Origin: an uncultured Thermoleophilia bacterium
GTDB taxonomy: Bacteria; Actinomycetota; Thermoleophilia; UBA2241
DNA length: 13,976 bases
Direction: 5' to 3'
Assembly: GCA_903912585.1 (NCBI GenBank)
Contig: CAIWHY010000546.1
Span: 1 to 13,976 of the forward strand
Under the pieces are notes generated by a model. The model worked only from the letters and a program-made list of their open reading frames with translations, did not search any database and was not told where the DNA came from. A program made the translations under genes and the position numbers. How positions within the stretch are numbered: the first letter of the stretch is position 1; the number at the start of each line of letters is the position of its first letter. Below, piece by piece: positions 1-5,920 of this stretch.

Positions 1-288
1 ATCACGGCCGCGGCGGCGATCATGATCAGCGTCTTCGTCGCCTTCGTCTTCGGCGGGCAGCGGGTGATCGCGGAGTTCGGCATCGGCCTGGCCGTGGCCG
101 TCTTCCTCGACGCCTTCATCCTGCGCACGATCCTGGTGCCGTCGATGATGCATCTCTTCGGGCGCGCCAACTGGTGGCTTCCGGCGGCGGTGGACAAGCG
201 CATGCCGCACCTCTCCGTGGAGCCCACGGAGGACGCCGAGCAGGTCGTGGCCCTGACGGACGACGACGACGTCTGCACCGTGGTCTAG
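1..288 (+). CDS. MMPL-family transporter, C-terminal end (5' truncated by window edge)
   Basis: This is the last 95 residues of a large RND-like MMPL membrane transporter, a family that exports lipids and other hydrophobic compounds across the cytoplasmic membrane. The frame is open from base 1. It shows two hydrophobic helices (IMISVFVAFVFGG and FGIGLAVAVFLDAFILRTIL). These are followed by the typical end of the last transmembrane bundle, LVPSMMHLFGRANWWLP, and a short acidic cytoplasmic tail ending in a run of four Asp. The GRANWWLP motif followed by a conserved PHL is characteristic of actinobacterial MMPL C-termini. The start and the substrate-binding domains lie outside the window, so the substrate cannot be inferred. 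It converges on the SnoaL-like gene, with a strong hairpin between them. Confidence 0.9.
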   Translation: MTAAAAIMISVFVAFVFGGQRVIAEFGIGLAVAVFLDAFILRTILVPSMMHLFGRANWWLPAAVDKRMPHLSVEPTEDAEQVVALTDDDDVCTVV

Positions 289-347
289 CGCGGCGAGAGG
301 CAGACGGAGAAGCTCCGCTTCGTGCGGCCTCTGGCCGTGCCCTGACG

Positions 348-398
348 GTTGAAGCAAAGCAGCCGCCCGCTCAGCATCGAGCGGGCGGCTGCTTCAAC
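348..398. terminator. Bidirectional hairpin terminator between convergent genes
   Basis: A perfect 15-bp stem (358-372 with 379-393) closes the 6-base loop AGCATC. The flanks GTTGAAGC and GCTTCAAC pair as well if AAAGC at 356-360 is bulged. It lies 60 bp after the MMPL stop and 38 bp after the minus-strand SnoaL-like stop, so it can end both transcripts. The minus-strand exit sequence TTTGCTTC is moderately T-rich; the plus side has no T tract. Confidence 0.75.
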
Positions 399-435
399 GT
401 GCAGGCGGGCGTGACGCCCTCCCCACGCTGGTTGG

Positions 436-864
436 CTAGGCGGCCTGCAGCCGCTCCAGAATCCCCAGCATCGCCGGCGAAAGGTCGGTGTGGTGATGGA
501 CCAGCTTCCACTCGCCCGCCTCGCGGCGGTAGATGTTGGTGACGCGCTGCTCTATCACGATCGACTCGCCGGCCATCTTCATGTGCCCGCGCTCGGTGCC
601 GAGCTCGTAGGCGAGATCCTCGCCGGTGTGGATCTCCTGGTCTGCTATCTCCACGTGCCCGCCCGAGGCGATCTCGGCCACGCCCTCGAAGGATCCCTTC
701 ACCGCGTCCCAGCCCACCTGCTCGCCGCCGATGGGATGCATCGCCGTCACCGTCTCGCTGTGCGACCAGGCACGCGACATCTCGCTGCCGTCGCCGTCGG
801 CCATTCGGTTCAGCGCCGAGTAGAACCGTGCGGATGCGTCTCTGACTTCGTCCTGCGTTGACAT
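436..864 (-). CDS. SnoaL/NTF2-like superfamily protein
   Basis: A 142-residue protein of the NTF2-like (SnoaL, DUF4440) fold, a small alpha+beta barrel with a ligand pocket, found in ketosteroid-isomerase-like enzymes and many small proteins of unknown role. Supporting features are an N-terminal helix (residues about 5-20), the conserved block WSHSETVTAMHPIGG, then GWDAVKGSFEG, and the C-terminal strands VTNIYRREAGEWKLVHHHTD, where the Trp and His-rich end are typical. I chose the ATG at 864 because AGGAGG (872-877) lies 7 bases upstream. The open frame runs to 1146, but the extra 94 codons are Arg/Pro-rich and have no homologous look. It is a single-gene unit before the hairpin at 348-398. 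The substrate is unknown. Confidence 0.88.
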   Translation of the reverse strand: MSTQDEVRDASARFYSALNRMADGDGSEMSRAWSHSETVTAMHPIGGEQVGWDAVKGSFEGVAEIASGGHVEIADQEIHTGEDLAYELGTERGHMKMAGESIVIEQRVTNIYRREAGEWKLVHHHTDLSPAMLGILERLQAA

Positions 865-1105
865 GATGTGCCCTCCTGGGAGTCGGCCGCGGCGCAGGTC
901 GCTGCGCCGGGTGAATGCTGTGGATAGACGTGCATGGGTTGTCGGTGCCCCCGGCCCCGGCAACCTACGCCGATGGCGTGTTACGAGTTGTTGAGGGCGG
1001 CGGCCGAACGGCGCCGGACACTGCGCCCGCGGCTCCGCTTGGGCCGGCCCCGTCGGCATCGGCATGACCCCGCCGGCCGCGCCCGTCAAGCCGTCGGCGC
1101 CCGCC
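865..1105. other. Intergenic region between the VKOR gene and the SnoaL-like gene
   Basis: About 240 bp without a credible gene. It should contain the promoter of the SnoaL-like gene and the end of the dsbA-like/VKOR transcript, but I find no convincing -35/-10 pair. A 7-bp inverted repeat (GGCCGGC at 1042-1048 with GCCGGCC at 1072-1078, 23-base loop) is a weak terminator candidate for the VKOR transcript. The octamer CCGTCGGC recurs three times between 1050 and 1120, one copy inside the VKOR 3' end, without evident meaning. Confidence 0.4.
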
Positions 1106-1567
1106 TCATGCCGTCGGCGCTCCGGCCTCGACCGGCCCCCGGTCACGCACTGGCGCCGTCAGCAGGAAGCTCACGGCCCACATCGACAGCATCACGATCT
1201 CCGTGGCGACGCAGTAGGTGCAGAACGCCCTGAGCACGATCGCCTGCAGCAGGAACAGCGGGATCACCGCGAGCGCCCCCAGGAAAGCCAGCACCTTGTG
1301 CGCGCGGACGAGCGCCGCGCGAGAACCGGTCAGCAGGCCGATGCCCAGATAGACCATGAGACCGAAGAAGATCGTGCCGAGCAGCGCCACGGGGATCCCC
1401 AGGACAACGGAGTACTTGCTGGTCTGCACCTGTTCGCAGCCGTGCACGACGTAGCACGGCGAGACGTACCCCCGGTAGTGGACGAAGGTCAGGTACAGAG
1501 AGATCACGAATCCGACGTAGGCAGCGGCGGCCAGGAACCACGGCACCCAAAGGCGCGACCGCCTCAC
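1106..1567 (-). CDS. Vitamin K epoxide reductase (VKOR) family membrane protein
   Basis: A 153-residue integral membrane thiol oxidoreductase. Bacterial VKOR homologues replace DsbB: they take electrons from a periplasmic thioredoxin-like partner and pass them to quinone, driving disulfide formation in exported proteins. Visible are four hydrophobic segments (about 8-29, 54-79, 92-112, 118-137), the loop cysteine pair C38 and C44 (PCYVVHGC), and the membrane active-site pair C116-T-Y-C119, so all four catalytic cysteines are present. The GTG start at 1567 has GGAG 7 bases upstream, and there are only 16 bases after the stop of the DsbA-like gene, so the two form one operon and probably one pathway. 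The length is that of a single-domain VKOR, without a fused thioredoxin domain; the partner supplies it in trans. Confidence 0.93.
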   Translation of the reverse strand: MRRSRLWVPWFLAAAAYVGFVISLYLTFVHYRGYVSPCYVVHGCEQVQTSKYSVVLGIPVALLGTIFFGLMVYLGIGLLTGSRAALVRAHKVLAFLGALAVIPLFLLQAIVLRAFCTYCVATEIVMLSMWAVSFLLTAPVRDRGPVEAGAPTA

Positions 1568-1583
1568 AGCGTGCTCCGACGCT

Positions 1584-2219
1584 TCACAGCGCGTCCCGGA
1601 TTAACTTCCCGAACTGCTGCAGGTCGCGCGGAAGTACGACGTTGTCGCCGACCACGAACCAGGGCGTGTGCGATACTCCCGCCTTGTCGCCGGCCGCGGC
1701 CTCGCGGGCGATGAAGTCGAGTGTCGACTGCGCATCCATGTCGGCGTGGAACCTGGCGAGGTCCAGCCCGAGGCTCTGCGCGTAGCCGTCGAAGAGCGCG
1801 CGCGGGTCCGCCGACGCCGACCATGCCTTCTGGTCCTTGAAGAGCAGGTCGTGCATCTCCCAGAACTTGCCTTGCAGCGAAGCGGCGTAGGCCGCTTTGG
1901 CCGCGACGGTGGCATACGGGTGGCCGGCGAGCGGGAAGAAGCGGTAGACGAACTTGACCTGGTCGCCGTACCGCTGCCGCAGCGTCGCGAGGATAGGCGC
2001 GTATTCGGCGCAGAAGGGACACTGGAAGTCCGAGTACTCGATGACCGTGAGCTTGGCGTTCGCGGGTCCGTAGGTGATGTCGCCCGCGGCGGCCTTGGGC
2101 GCCTTGGACTCCACGCTCGCGGTGGCGCCGGTGAAGAGGTAGAGCCCGGCGGCGGCGATCAGCAACAGCAGCGTGCCGCCGATCCACGGGGCGCCTCTCG
2201 AAGCGAGCAGCTTCTTCAC
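1584..2219 (-). CDS. Membrane-anchored DsbA-like thioredoxin-fold thiol oxidoreductase
   Basis: A 211-residue protein with one N-terminal transmembrane anchor (about 12-30) and an extracytoplasmic thioredoxin-like domain of the DsbA/DSBA_4 type. The active site is C67-P-F-C70 in the context EYSDFQCPFC, and the cis-proline loop is VSHTPWFVVGD. It would oxidise thiols of secreted proteins and be re-oxidised by the adjacent VKOR. The GTG at 2219 is preferred: GAGG lies 8 bases upstream. An ATG at 2267 in the same frame has no ribosome-binding site and falls inside a -10-like TACGAT (2266-2271), so it is probably not transcribed. It is the first gene of the two-gene operon. The exact substrate range is not visible from sequence. 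Confidence 0.92.
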   Translation of the reverse strand: MKKLLASRGAPWIGGTLLLLIAAAGLYLFTGATASVESKAPKAAAGDITYGPANAKLTVIEYSDFQCPFCAEYAPILATLRQRYGDQVKFVYRFFPLAGHPYATVAAKAAYAASLQGKFWEMHDLLFKDQKAWSASADPRALFDGYAQSLGLDLARFHADMDAQSTLDFIAREAAAGDKAGVSHTPWFVVGDNVVLPRDLQQFGKLIRDAL

Positions 2220-2265
2220 GTGCGGACCTCGGCGTTCGTCGGCCACATGGCCTTCGTGAGCTTCC

Positions 2266-2271
2266 ATCGTA
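2266..2271 (-). promoter_or_regulatory. Possible -10 element of the dsbA-like/VKOR operon
   Basis: TACGAT on the minus strand matches the actinobacterial TAnnnT pattern. It would put transcription start near 2259, about 40 bases before the GTG start at 2219. No good -35 hexamer is visible at the usual spacing. Confidence 0.3.
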
Positions 2272-2393
2272 CCGCACGCGGCTCTGCCAGGCTGCGGGGA
2301 TGAGCAGTGGCGACGCTGAGGTCGCGCGCGGGCCGGGAGTCTGGACGAGTCCGCCCGCAGGGACGTGAGGCCTCGGGTCGAAAGCTACTGACG

Positions 2394-2729
2394 ATGGCCT
2401 TCATCCCTCCGCACAACTTCACGCAACCAGCGGACGTCGAGGCGAACCCTCGGCCGGACCCCAATCAGGACGCGATCGACGCGATCGCGGTGCGGCGCAG
2501 CCCAGTGCCGGCCATCGCCGGCGTCGCGTGCTCAGTGGCGGGCCTCGGCAGCCTGTGGTTCGGCCGGTCTGCGGTCCTCGCGGCCGCTGGCCTCGGCGCC
2601 GCAGGGATCGTCCTGTCGGTGATCGGCTGGCGATCGGCCCGCAAGTCCCTTCGGCCGGCGGGCGTAGCCGTTGCCGGGCTCGCGATCGGCGTGGTGGTAG
2701 CCGCGATCGTCATCGTTCTGCTCGTCTAG
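2394..2729 (+). CDS. Small three-helix membrane protein, DUF4190-like
   Basis: A 111-residue protein of unknown function. After a polar, Pro/Asp-rich N-terminus (1-36) come three hydrophobic helices (about 38-56, 60-78 and 89-111). The second ends in the basic turn GWRSARKSLRP, and the third is a long Ala/Val/Ile helix at the extreme C-terminus. This arrangement resembles DUF4190-type actinobacterial membrane proteins. I start it at the ATG at 2394 (MAFIPPH); the frame is open back to a GTG at 2307, but those 29 codons are Arg/Gly-rich and do not resemble the rest. The ribosome-binding site (GAAAG) is weak. It converges on the DeoR-type gene, with 63 bp between the stops. Confidence 0.7.
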   Translation: MAFIPPHNFTQPADVEANPRPDPNQDAIDAIAVRRSPVPAIAGVACSVAGLGSLWFGRSAVLAAAGLGAAGIVLSVIGWRSARKSLRPAGVAVAGLAIGVVVAAIVIVLLV

Positions 2730-2792
2730 CGGGCGGCGCGCCTCGGGGCGGGACCGGCCCTCGATTGCCACGGCGGGGATCGCCCCCTCGCC

Positions 2793-3605
2793 TCAGGCTA
2801 CGAGGACCCGGACGCCGAGATCCTCGAGCTCGCTGCGGACCTCGTCCTCGATGCCGTCGTCGACGACGACCACGTCGATGCGCTCGATCGGGCAGATGGC
2901 GATGTCGGCGACGATCCCGATCTTGCTGCTGTCGACGAGCACGATCACCTCGCCCTTGGTGTGCCGGACCATCGCCCGCTCCACCTCGGCGAGGCCCATG
3001 CTCGGCGTGGTGACGCCTTCCTCGAGGCTCAGGCAGTCGGCGCCGAGGAACATCTTGCTGGCGTAGAAGCCGCCGACGAGCTCCGCCGGAGCGGCGCCCT
3101 CGGTCGCGTTTGACTGCACGCGGTACGACCCGCCGAGCAGGAAGAGCTCGATGCCGAGCGCGTCCATCACCTCGAGCGCGCCCGCGTTGTGAGTGACGAT
3201 GGTCGCCCGCAGCTCGGGGTCCAGGTTCCGCAGCACTTCGACGGCCGTCGTGCCCGATCCGAGGAAGATCGTCTCGCCCGGCTGGATCATCGCCGCGGCC
3301 GCGCGCGTGATGCGCCGCTTCTCCTCGGCGTGCGCGGCGATGTTCTCCACGTACAGCGGCTCTTCGACCAGCCGGCGCTTGAGGATGGCGCCGCCGTGGG
3401 TGCGCGAGAGGAGGCCAGCGAGCTGCAGGCGCTCGAGGTCCCGGCGCACGGTCATCTCGGAGACGCCGAGCTGTTCCGCGAGCCACGAGATGCGCAGCGA
3501 GCGTCGCGAGCCGATAAGTGCGGCGATGCGCGCGCGGCGCTCGGCGGGGATCAGCTTCCCGGCCGGCTCCTGGCCGGCCGGCATCGGCTCGTCTGCGTTC
3601 GCCAC
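2793..3605 (-). CDS. DeoR/GlpR-family transcriptional regulator
   Basis: A 270-residue repressor-type regulator of sugar or polyol metabolism. The N-terminal winged helix-turn-helix spans about 20-73 (LAEQLGVSEMTVRRDLERL then GLLSRTHGGA, the classical DeoR signature). The C-terminal effector domain is an isomerase-like fold that binds phosphosugars: K96 in the EEKRRI segment, GSGTTA at 116-121, THNAGALEVM, LLGGSYR and VDSSKIG. The GTG at 3605 is chosen because GGAGGGG (3608-3614) sits just upstream and the length fits the family (about 255). Upstream in-frame ATG/GTG codons to 3662 have no ribosome-binding site. No sugar transporter or kinase is adjacent, so the effector is unknown. Its leader is unusually long and structured, with phased repeats at the promoter, suggesting autoregulation. 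Confidence 0.92.
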   Translation of the reverse strand: MANADEPMPAGQEPAGKLIPAERRARIAALIGSRRSLRISWLAEQLGVSEMTVRRDLERLQLAGLLSRTHGGAILKRRLVEEPLYVENIAAHAEEKRRITRAAAAMIQPGETIFLGSGTTAVEVLRNLDPELRATIVTHNAGALEVMDALGIELFLLGGSYRVQSNATEGAAPAELVGGFYASKMFLGADCLSLEEGVTTPSMGLAEVERAMVRHTKGEVIVLVDSSKIGIVADIAICPIERIDVVVVDDGIEDEVRSELEDLGVRVLVA

Positions 3606-3668
3606 TTCCCCTCCAGTCGCTCCCGGAGCCTGGAGCATACGACGACTTGCGCGTGCGCCCAAACGAAC

Positions 3669-3706
3669 GCCGCCCGGCGGGACCAGGGGAAGTCCCGCCG
3701 GGCGGC
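3669..3706 (-). terminator. Terminator-like hairpin in the leader of the DeoR-type gene
   Basis: A perfect 15-bp stem (GCCGCCCGGCGGGAC at 3669-3683 with its complement at 3692-3706) and an 8-base loop. Read on the minus strand it is followed by GTTCGTTT, a T-rich exit. No gene lies upstream on the minus strand for it to terminate, and the regulator's GTG is about 63 bases downstream, so it could act as an attenuator. It could equally be a leftover terminator. Confidence 0.55.
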
Positions 3707-3763
3707 TTGACGCAGCGGGCCTGACGGACGGGGCCAGGCCGCGTTTCGTCGAGCTGGGGCCAA

Positions 3764-3805
3764 CCGGCCGCGGATCCGCTCACGGCGCCGCGCATCCGCG
3801 GCCGG
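3764..3805. repeat. Inverted repeat (12-bp stem) in the leader of the DeoR-type gene
   Basis: CCGGCCGCGGAT at 3764-3775 pairs perfectly with 3794-3805. After one C-C mismatch three more pairs form inside, leaving a loop of about 10 bases. It is the middle of the three hairpins between the putative promoter and the regulator's start codon. Confidence 0.6.
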
Positions 3806-3833
3806 CAACCACGCCCCTCACGGCTCAGCGGTC

Positions 3834-3862
3834 GAGGCCCGATACGGGGCGCCGGGGCCTCT
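3834..3862. repeat. Inverted repeat near the 5' end of the predicted leader
   Basis: GAGGCCC and GGGCCTC form a 7-bp stem around a GC-rich loop. The second arm overlaps the start-proximal TGGGAGAG repeat, so folding in RNA and protein binding in DNA would use the same bases. Confidence 0.4.
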
Positions 3863-3896
3863 CCCACTTTCACCCAGTAGTTAACAGTCTCTCCCA
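3859..3896 (-). promoter_or_regulatory. Helically phased TGGG repeats, candidate operator
   Basis: On the minus strand TGGGAGAG occurs at 3896-3889 and again at 3866-3859, with a related TGGGTGAA at 3876-3869. The starts are 20 and 10 bp apart, so all three face the same side of the helix. They sit in the promoter spacer and around the expected transcription start. This is the layout expected of an operator for the regulator encoded downstream, although binding is inference. Confidence 0.5.
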
Positions 3897-3908
3897 GAAG
3901 CTTGTCAA
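3879..3908 (-). promoter_or_regulatory. Candidate promoter of the DeoR-type gene
   Basis: Minus-strand TTGACA at 3908-3903 is a perfect -35 hexamer. At 18-bp spacing the -10 would be TTAACT at 3884-3879, a weak match. Start would be near 3872, giving a leader of about 265 bases. Confidence 0.4.
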
Positions 3909-3998
3909 GAGCCGGGCGCGCCGCGAGGCCAACGGTTTGCCGCCGGAGTCCGGCGGGCGACACCCGGATACGATAATCCACCCGAGGAAGGTCTCGTC

Positions 3999-4379
3999 AT
4001 GTCCGGCAACAGAGTATCTGCGGTTCTGTGCTCCACCGACCTGGAGAGAAGCGAGAAGTTCTACCAAGACAAGGTCGGGCTCACGCTCTCCGGCGCGACG
4101 ATCAAGAACCATGTCGTGTTCGAATGCGGGGACGGCACGACCTTGCTCCTGTACGGCCGTCCGTCGCCCAACAAGGCGGACCACACGCAGGTGCGCTTCT
4201 GGTCGGCGGACATCGCCGCCGACGTAGCGGAGCTGGCCGGCAGAGGCGTCGAGTTCGACCTGGTCGAGTTCGGCGACCTCAAGATGACCGACCACGTCCT
4301 CACCAGTCCCGGCATCGGCAAGTCGGCGTGGTTCAAGGATCCGGACGGCAACACGCTGGCGCTGTTCCAGCCCGAGTGA
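3999..4379 (+). CDS. VOC-superfamily (glyoxalase/bleomycin-resistance-like) protein
   Basis: A 126-residue single-module vicinal-oxygen-chelate protein. Two beta-alpha-beta-beta-beta units are visible. The first (about 5-52) contains STDLERSEKFYQDKVGLTL and the strand HVVFECGDGTTLLLYG. The second (about 61-126) begins TQVRFWSADIAADVAEL and ends in the family signature WFKDPDGNTLALFQP. Proteins of this length usually act as dimers. The metal ligands are not clearly conserved, so it may bind ligands rather than catalyse. The ATG at 3999 has GAGGAAGG 7-8 bases upstream. Its stop overlaps the GTG start of the methyltransferase gene, implying translational coupling. Specific substrate unknown. Confidence 0.88.
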   Translation: MSGNRVSAVLCSTDLERSEKFYQDKVGLTLSGATIKNHVVFECGDGTTLLLYGRPSPNKADHTQVRFWSADIAADVAELAGRGVEFDLVEFGDLKMTDHVLTSPGIGKSAWFKDPDGNTLALFQPE

Positions 4380-5194
4380 GTCGCAGCGGGGCACCGCCGG
4401 ATCGCGGCGCTCTCGTCGAGTTGCTGGCGGGCGCCGGGTTCGTCTCGGCGACGCAGGAGGCGGACGAGCTCCTAGCGGCGGCGGCGGCCGGCGGAGTCGG
4501 CGGATTCGGCGACGCCGGGCGGCTCGAAGAGCTGGTACAGCGCCGCCTCACGGGCGAGCCGCTCGCCTGGATCACGGGGAGCGCGTCGTTCTGTGGGCGG
4601 CGTCTCCGCGTGCACCCCGGGGTGTACGTGCCGCGCCGGCAGAGCGAACCGCTGGCACGGCGCGCCGCCGAGCGCCTGCCGGCGGGCGGCGTGGCGATCG
4701 ATCTTTGCACCGGGAGCGGAGCGATCGCGAGTGCGCTGATGGCCATGCGCCCCGGCGCGCGCATCGTCGCATCCGAGCTGGACGAGCGCGCCGTCGGCTG
4801 TGCGAGGGCGAACGGTGTGGAGGTCTACAGCGGCGACCTGTTCGCGCCGTTGCCGCGGTCTCTGGAAGGACGCGCTGACGTGGTCGTCGGCGTCGTGCCC
4901 TACGTCCCGACGCCCGAGCTCGAGCTCCTGCAGCGCGACACCCTCACCTTCGAGTCTACGCTCTCCTACGACGGCGGCCCGGACGGCGCCGGGATCCTTC
5001 GGCGCGTTCTTGCCGGCAGCCCTCGCTTCCTCTGCCGCGGCGGCGCGTTGCTGCTCGAGCTCGGCGGAGCGGAGGCAGACCTGCTCGCCGACGACGTTGC
5101 ACGCCTCGGCTACGCCGACGTCACCGTCCTCGCGGACGAAGAGGGCGACGTCCGCGGCATCGAGGCCACGTTCAGTCCTCGATCCACAGCATGA
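4376..5194 (+). CDS. PrmC/HemK-related putative protein-glutamine N5-methyltransferase with variant NPPY motif
   Basis: A 272-residue class I SAM-dependent methyltransferase. It resembles the PrmC-related, substrate-unknown branch rather than true release-factor methyltransferase. Features include the N-terminal helical domain, the GEPLAWITG..SFCGRRLRVHPGVYVPRR block (60-88), the SAM-binding motif I D109-L-C-T-G-S-G115, an acidic ribose-binding residue in ASELDE (E134/D136) and the GDL motif at 153-155. The catalytic NPPY motif, which holds the glutamine amide, reads V173-V-P-Y176. Pro and Tyr remain, but the key Asn and first Pro are lost. The GTG at 4376 overlaps the VOC stop (GTGA); the frame is open further upstream but only as an out-of-frame shadow of the VOC gene. 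The 3' end overlaps a convergent small gene by 23 bp. Confidence 0.82.
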   Translation: MSRSGAPPDRGALVELLAGAGFVSATQEADELLAAAAAGGVGGFGDAGRLEELVQRRLTGEPLAWITGSASFCGRRLRVHPGVYVPRRQSEPLARRAAERLPAGGVAIDLCTGSGAIASALMAMRPGARIVASELDERAVGCARANGVEVYSGDLFAPLPRSLEGRADVVVGVVPYVPTPELELLQRDTLTFESTLSYDGGPDGAGILRRVLAGSPRFLCRGGALLLELGGAEADLLADDVARLGYADVTVLADEEGDVRGIEATFSPRSTA

Positions 5195-5348
5195 GCTTCC
5201 AGCCCATCCACAGGCCGACGATGCAGCCGACGAAGCCGCACACGAGGCTCAGGATGGAGAACGTGCTCACGTGCAGCAGCGCGACCGGCAGGTAGCCGCC
5301 GATGACGCCACCGACTGTGAGGCCCATGTAGATCGTCAACTTGCCCAT
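5172..5348 (-). CDS. Small (58-residue) two-helix membrane protein
   Basis: A short gene with a strong ribosome-binding site: AAGGAG ends 2-3 bases before the ATG at 5348. The protein begins MGKLTIYMGLTVGGVIGG and ends GLWMGWKLMLWIED. It has two hydrophobic helices (about 5-25 and 31-54), each with Gly every three to four residues (GGVIGG, GFVGCIVG), a pattern suited to tight helix packing. The second helix ends with K51 and an acidic tail. It resembles small Gly-rich membrane proteins seen in many bacteria under hypothetical names; I know no function. It is convergent with, and overlaps by 23 bp, the methyltransferase gene, and is divergent from the membrane protein starting at 5460. Confidence 0.78.
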   Translation of the reverse strand: MGKLTIYMGLTVGGVIGGYLPVALLHVSTFSILSLVCGFVGCIVGLWMGWKLMLWIED

Positions 5349-5459
5349 GCTCTCCTTCCGACTCGCCTGGGAGCGTTATCGGCACGAAGGCGACTGGGCC
5401 GAAGTGAGAATCGCGTTCGGGGGAAGACTCCTGACGAAAGCGCACGGCGACGCCGAGGC

Positions 5460-5900
5460 ATGATGACAGCACACGTTCCCGCACCGGAGGCCGAGTTGCT
5501 GCCCGTCTTGCCGCCAGGCGTGCGCGGCCAGCTGCCCTGGTTCCTTGCCTGGGTCGCGGTAGGCGCGGGTGCCGCGCTCGCCGTCACGGCGCTCGGCATC
5601 TTCGCCGTCCCGCTAGCGTTGCTGGGCGCTGTGCTGCTCATCGTCTTCCACCACGCCGATCGTTCGGCCTTCGGCGTCTTCGCCGGCGTGGGGCTGCTCT
5701 TCCTCTACGTCGCCTATGTGCAGCGCTATGGGCCGGGCACGGTGTACTGGCACACGGCCAGGGCGAGCGGCTCCGAGCAGTACCTCGACCCGCGTCCGTG
5801 GCTGGCAGCTGGGATCATGCTCGTGGCGGTCGGGGTCGGCGCCTTCTTGTGGCGCCGGCGCGGCGCCGGCGGTGACGGCGGCACCCTCCGGCGTCCGTAG
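5460..5900 (+). CDS. Membrane protein of unknown function (four hydrophobic helices)
   Basis: A 146-residue protein that I do not recognise as a named family. It has a short polar N-terminus with acidic and proline residues, then hydrophobic segments at about 28-47, 48-64, 70-87 and 112-130, and a basic, Gly-rich C-terminus (RRRGAGGDGG). The loop between helices 3 and 4 has aromatic residues and the stretch RYGPGTVYW. There are two adjacent ATG codons at 5460 and 5463; GAGG upstream suits the second slightly better (5-base spacing). The frame is open upstream to 4800 only as a shadow of the methyltransferase. It runs divergently from the 58-residue gene, with 111 bp for both promoters, and converges on the pentapeptide-repeat gene 20 bp away. 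Confidence 0.75.
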   Translation: MMTAHVPAPEAELLPVLPPGVRGQLPWFLAWVAVGAGAALAVTALGIFAVPLALLGAVLLIVFHHADRSAFGVFAGVGLLFLYVAYVQRYGPGTVYWHTARASGSEQYLDPRPWLAAGIMLVAVGVGAFLWRRRGAGGDGGTLRRP

Positions 5901-5920
5901 ACGCCGGTCCCGGCGCCGCC

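Larger units (their letters stand above)
3606..3998. other. Long structured intergenic region upstream of the DeoR-type gene and the VOC gene
   Basis: About 390 bp without a credible protein gene. On the minus strand it reads as promoter, phased repeats, then three hairpins (3834-3862, 3764-3805, 3669-3706) before the regulator's start. Near the VOC gene there is also a tight hairpin (CCGCCGG, loop AGT, CCGGCGG, 3940-3956) and a -10-like GATAAT at 3972-3977, followed by GAGGAAGG as the VOC ribosome-binding site. The open frames crossing it on both strands are Arg/Pro/Gly-rich and look non-coding. I could not match it to a known riboswitch class by eye. Confidence 0.6.

Noticed and set aside
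2730..2792. Terminator between the convergent small membrane protein and DeoR-type genes
   Set aside because: Only short, bulged GC pairings are visible and there is no T tract; too weak to call.
3700..3910. Possible SAM or cobalamin riboswitch (CCGGCAACC and GGTGAAA-like strings)
   Set aside because: The strings occur on different strands or in the wrong order relative to the known consensus cores, so I report only a structured leader of unknown class.
2710..3981. 423-residue minus-strand open frame across the DeoR-type gene and its leader
   Set aside because: It is the Arg/Gly/Pro-rich shadow of the regulator in another frame; the regulator itself has clear family motifs and a ribosome-binding site.
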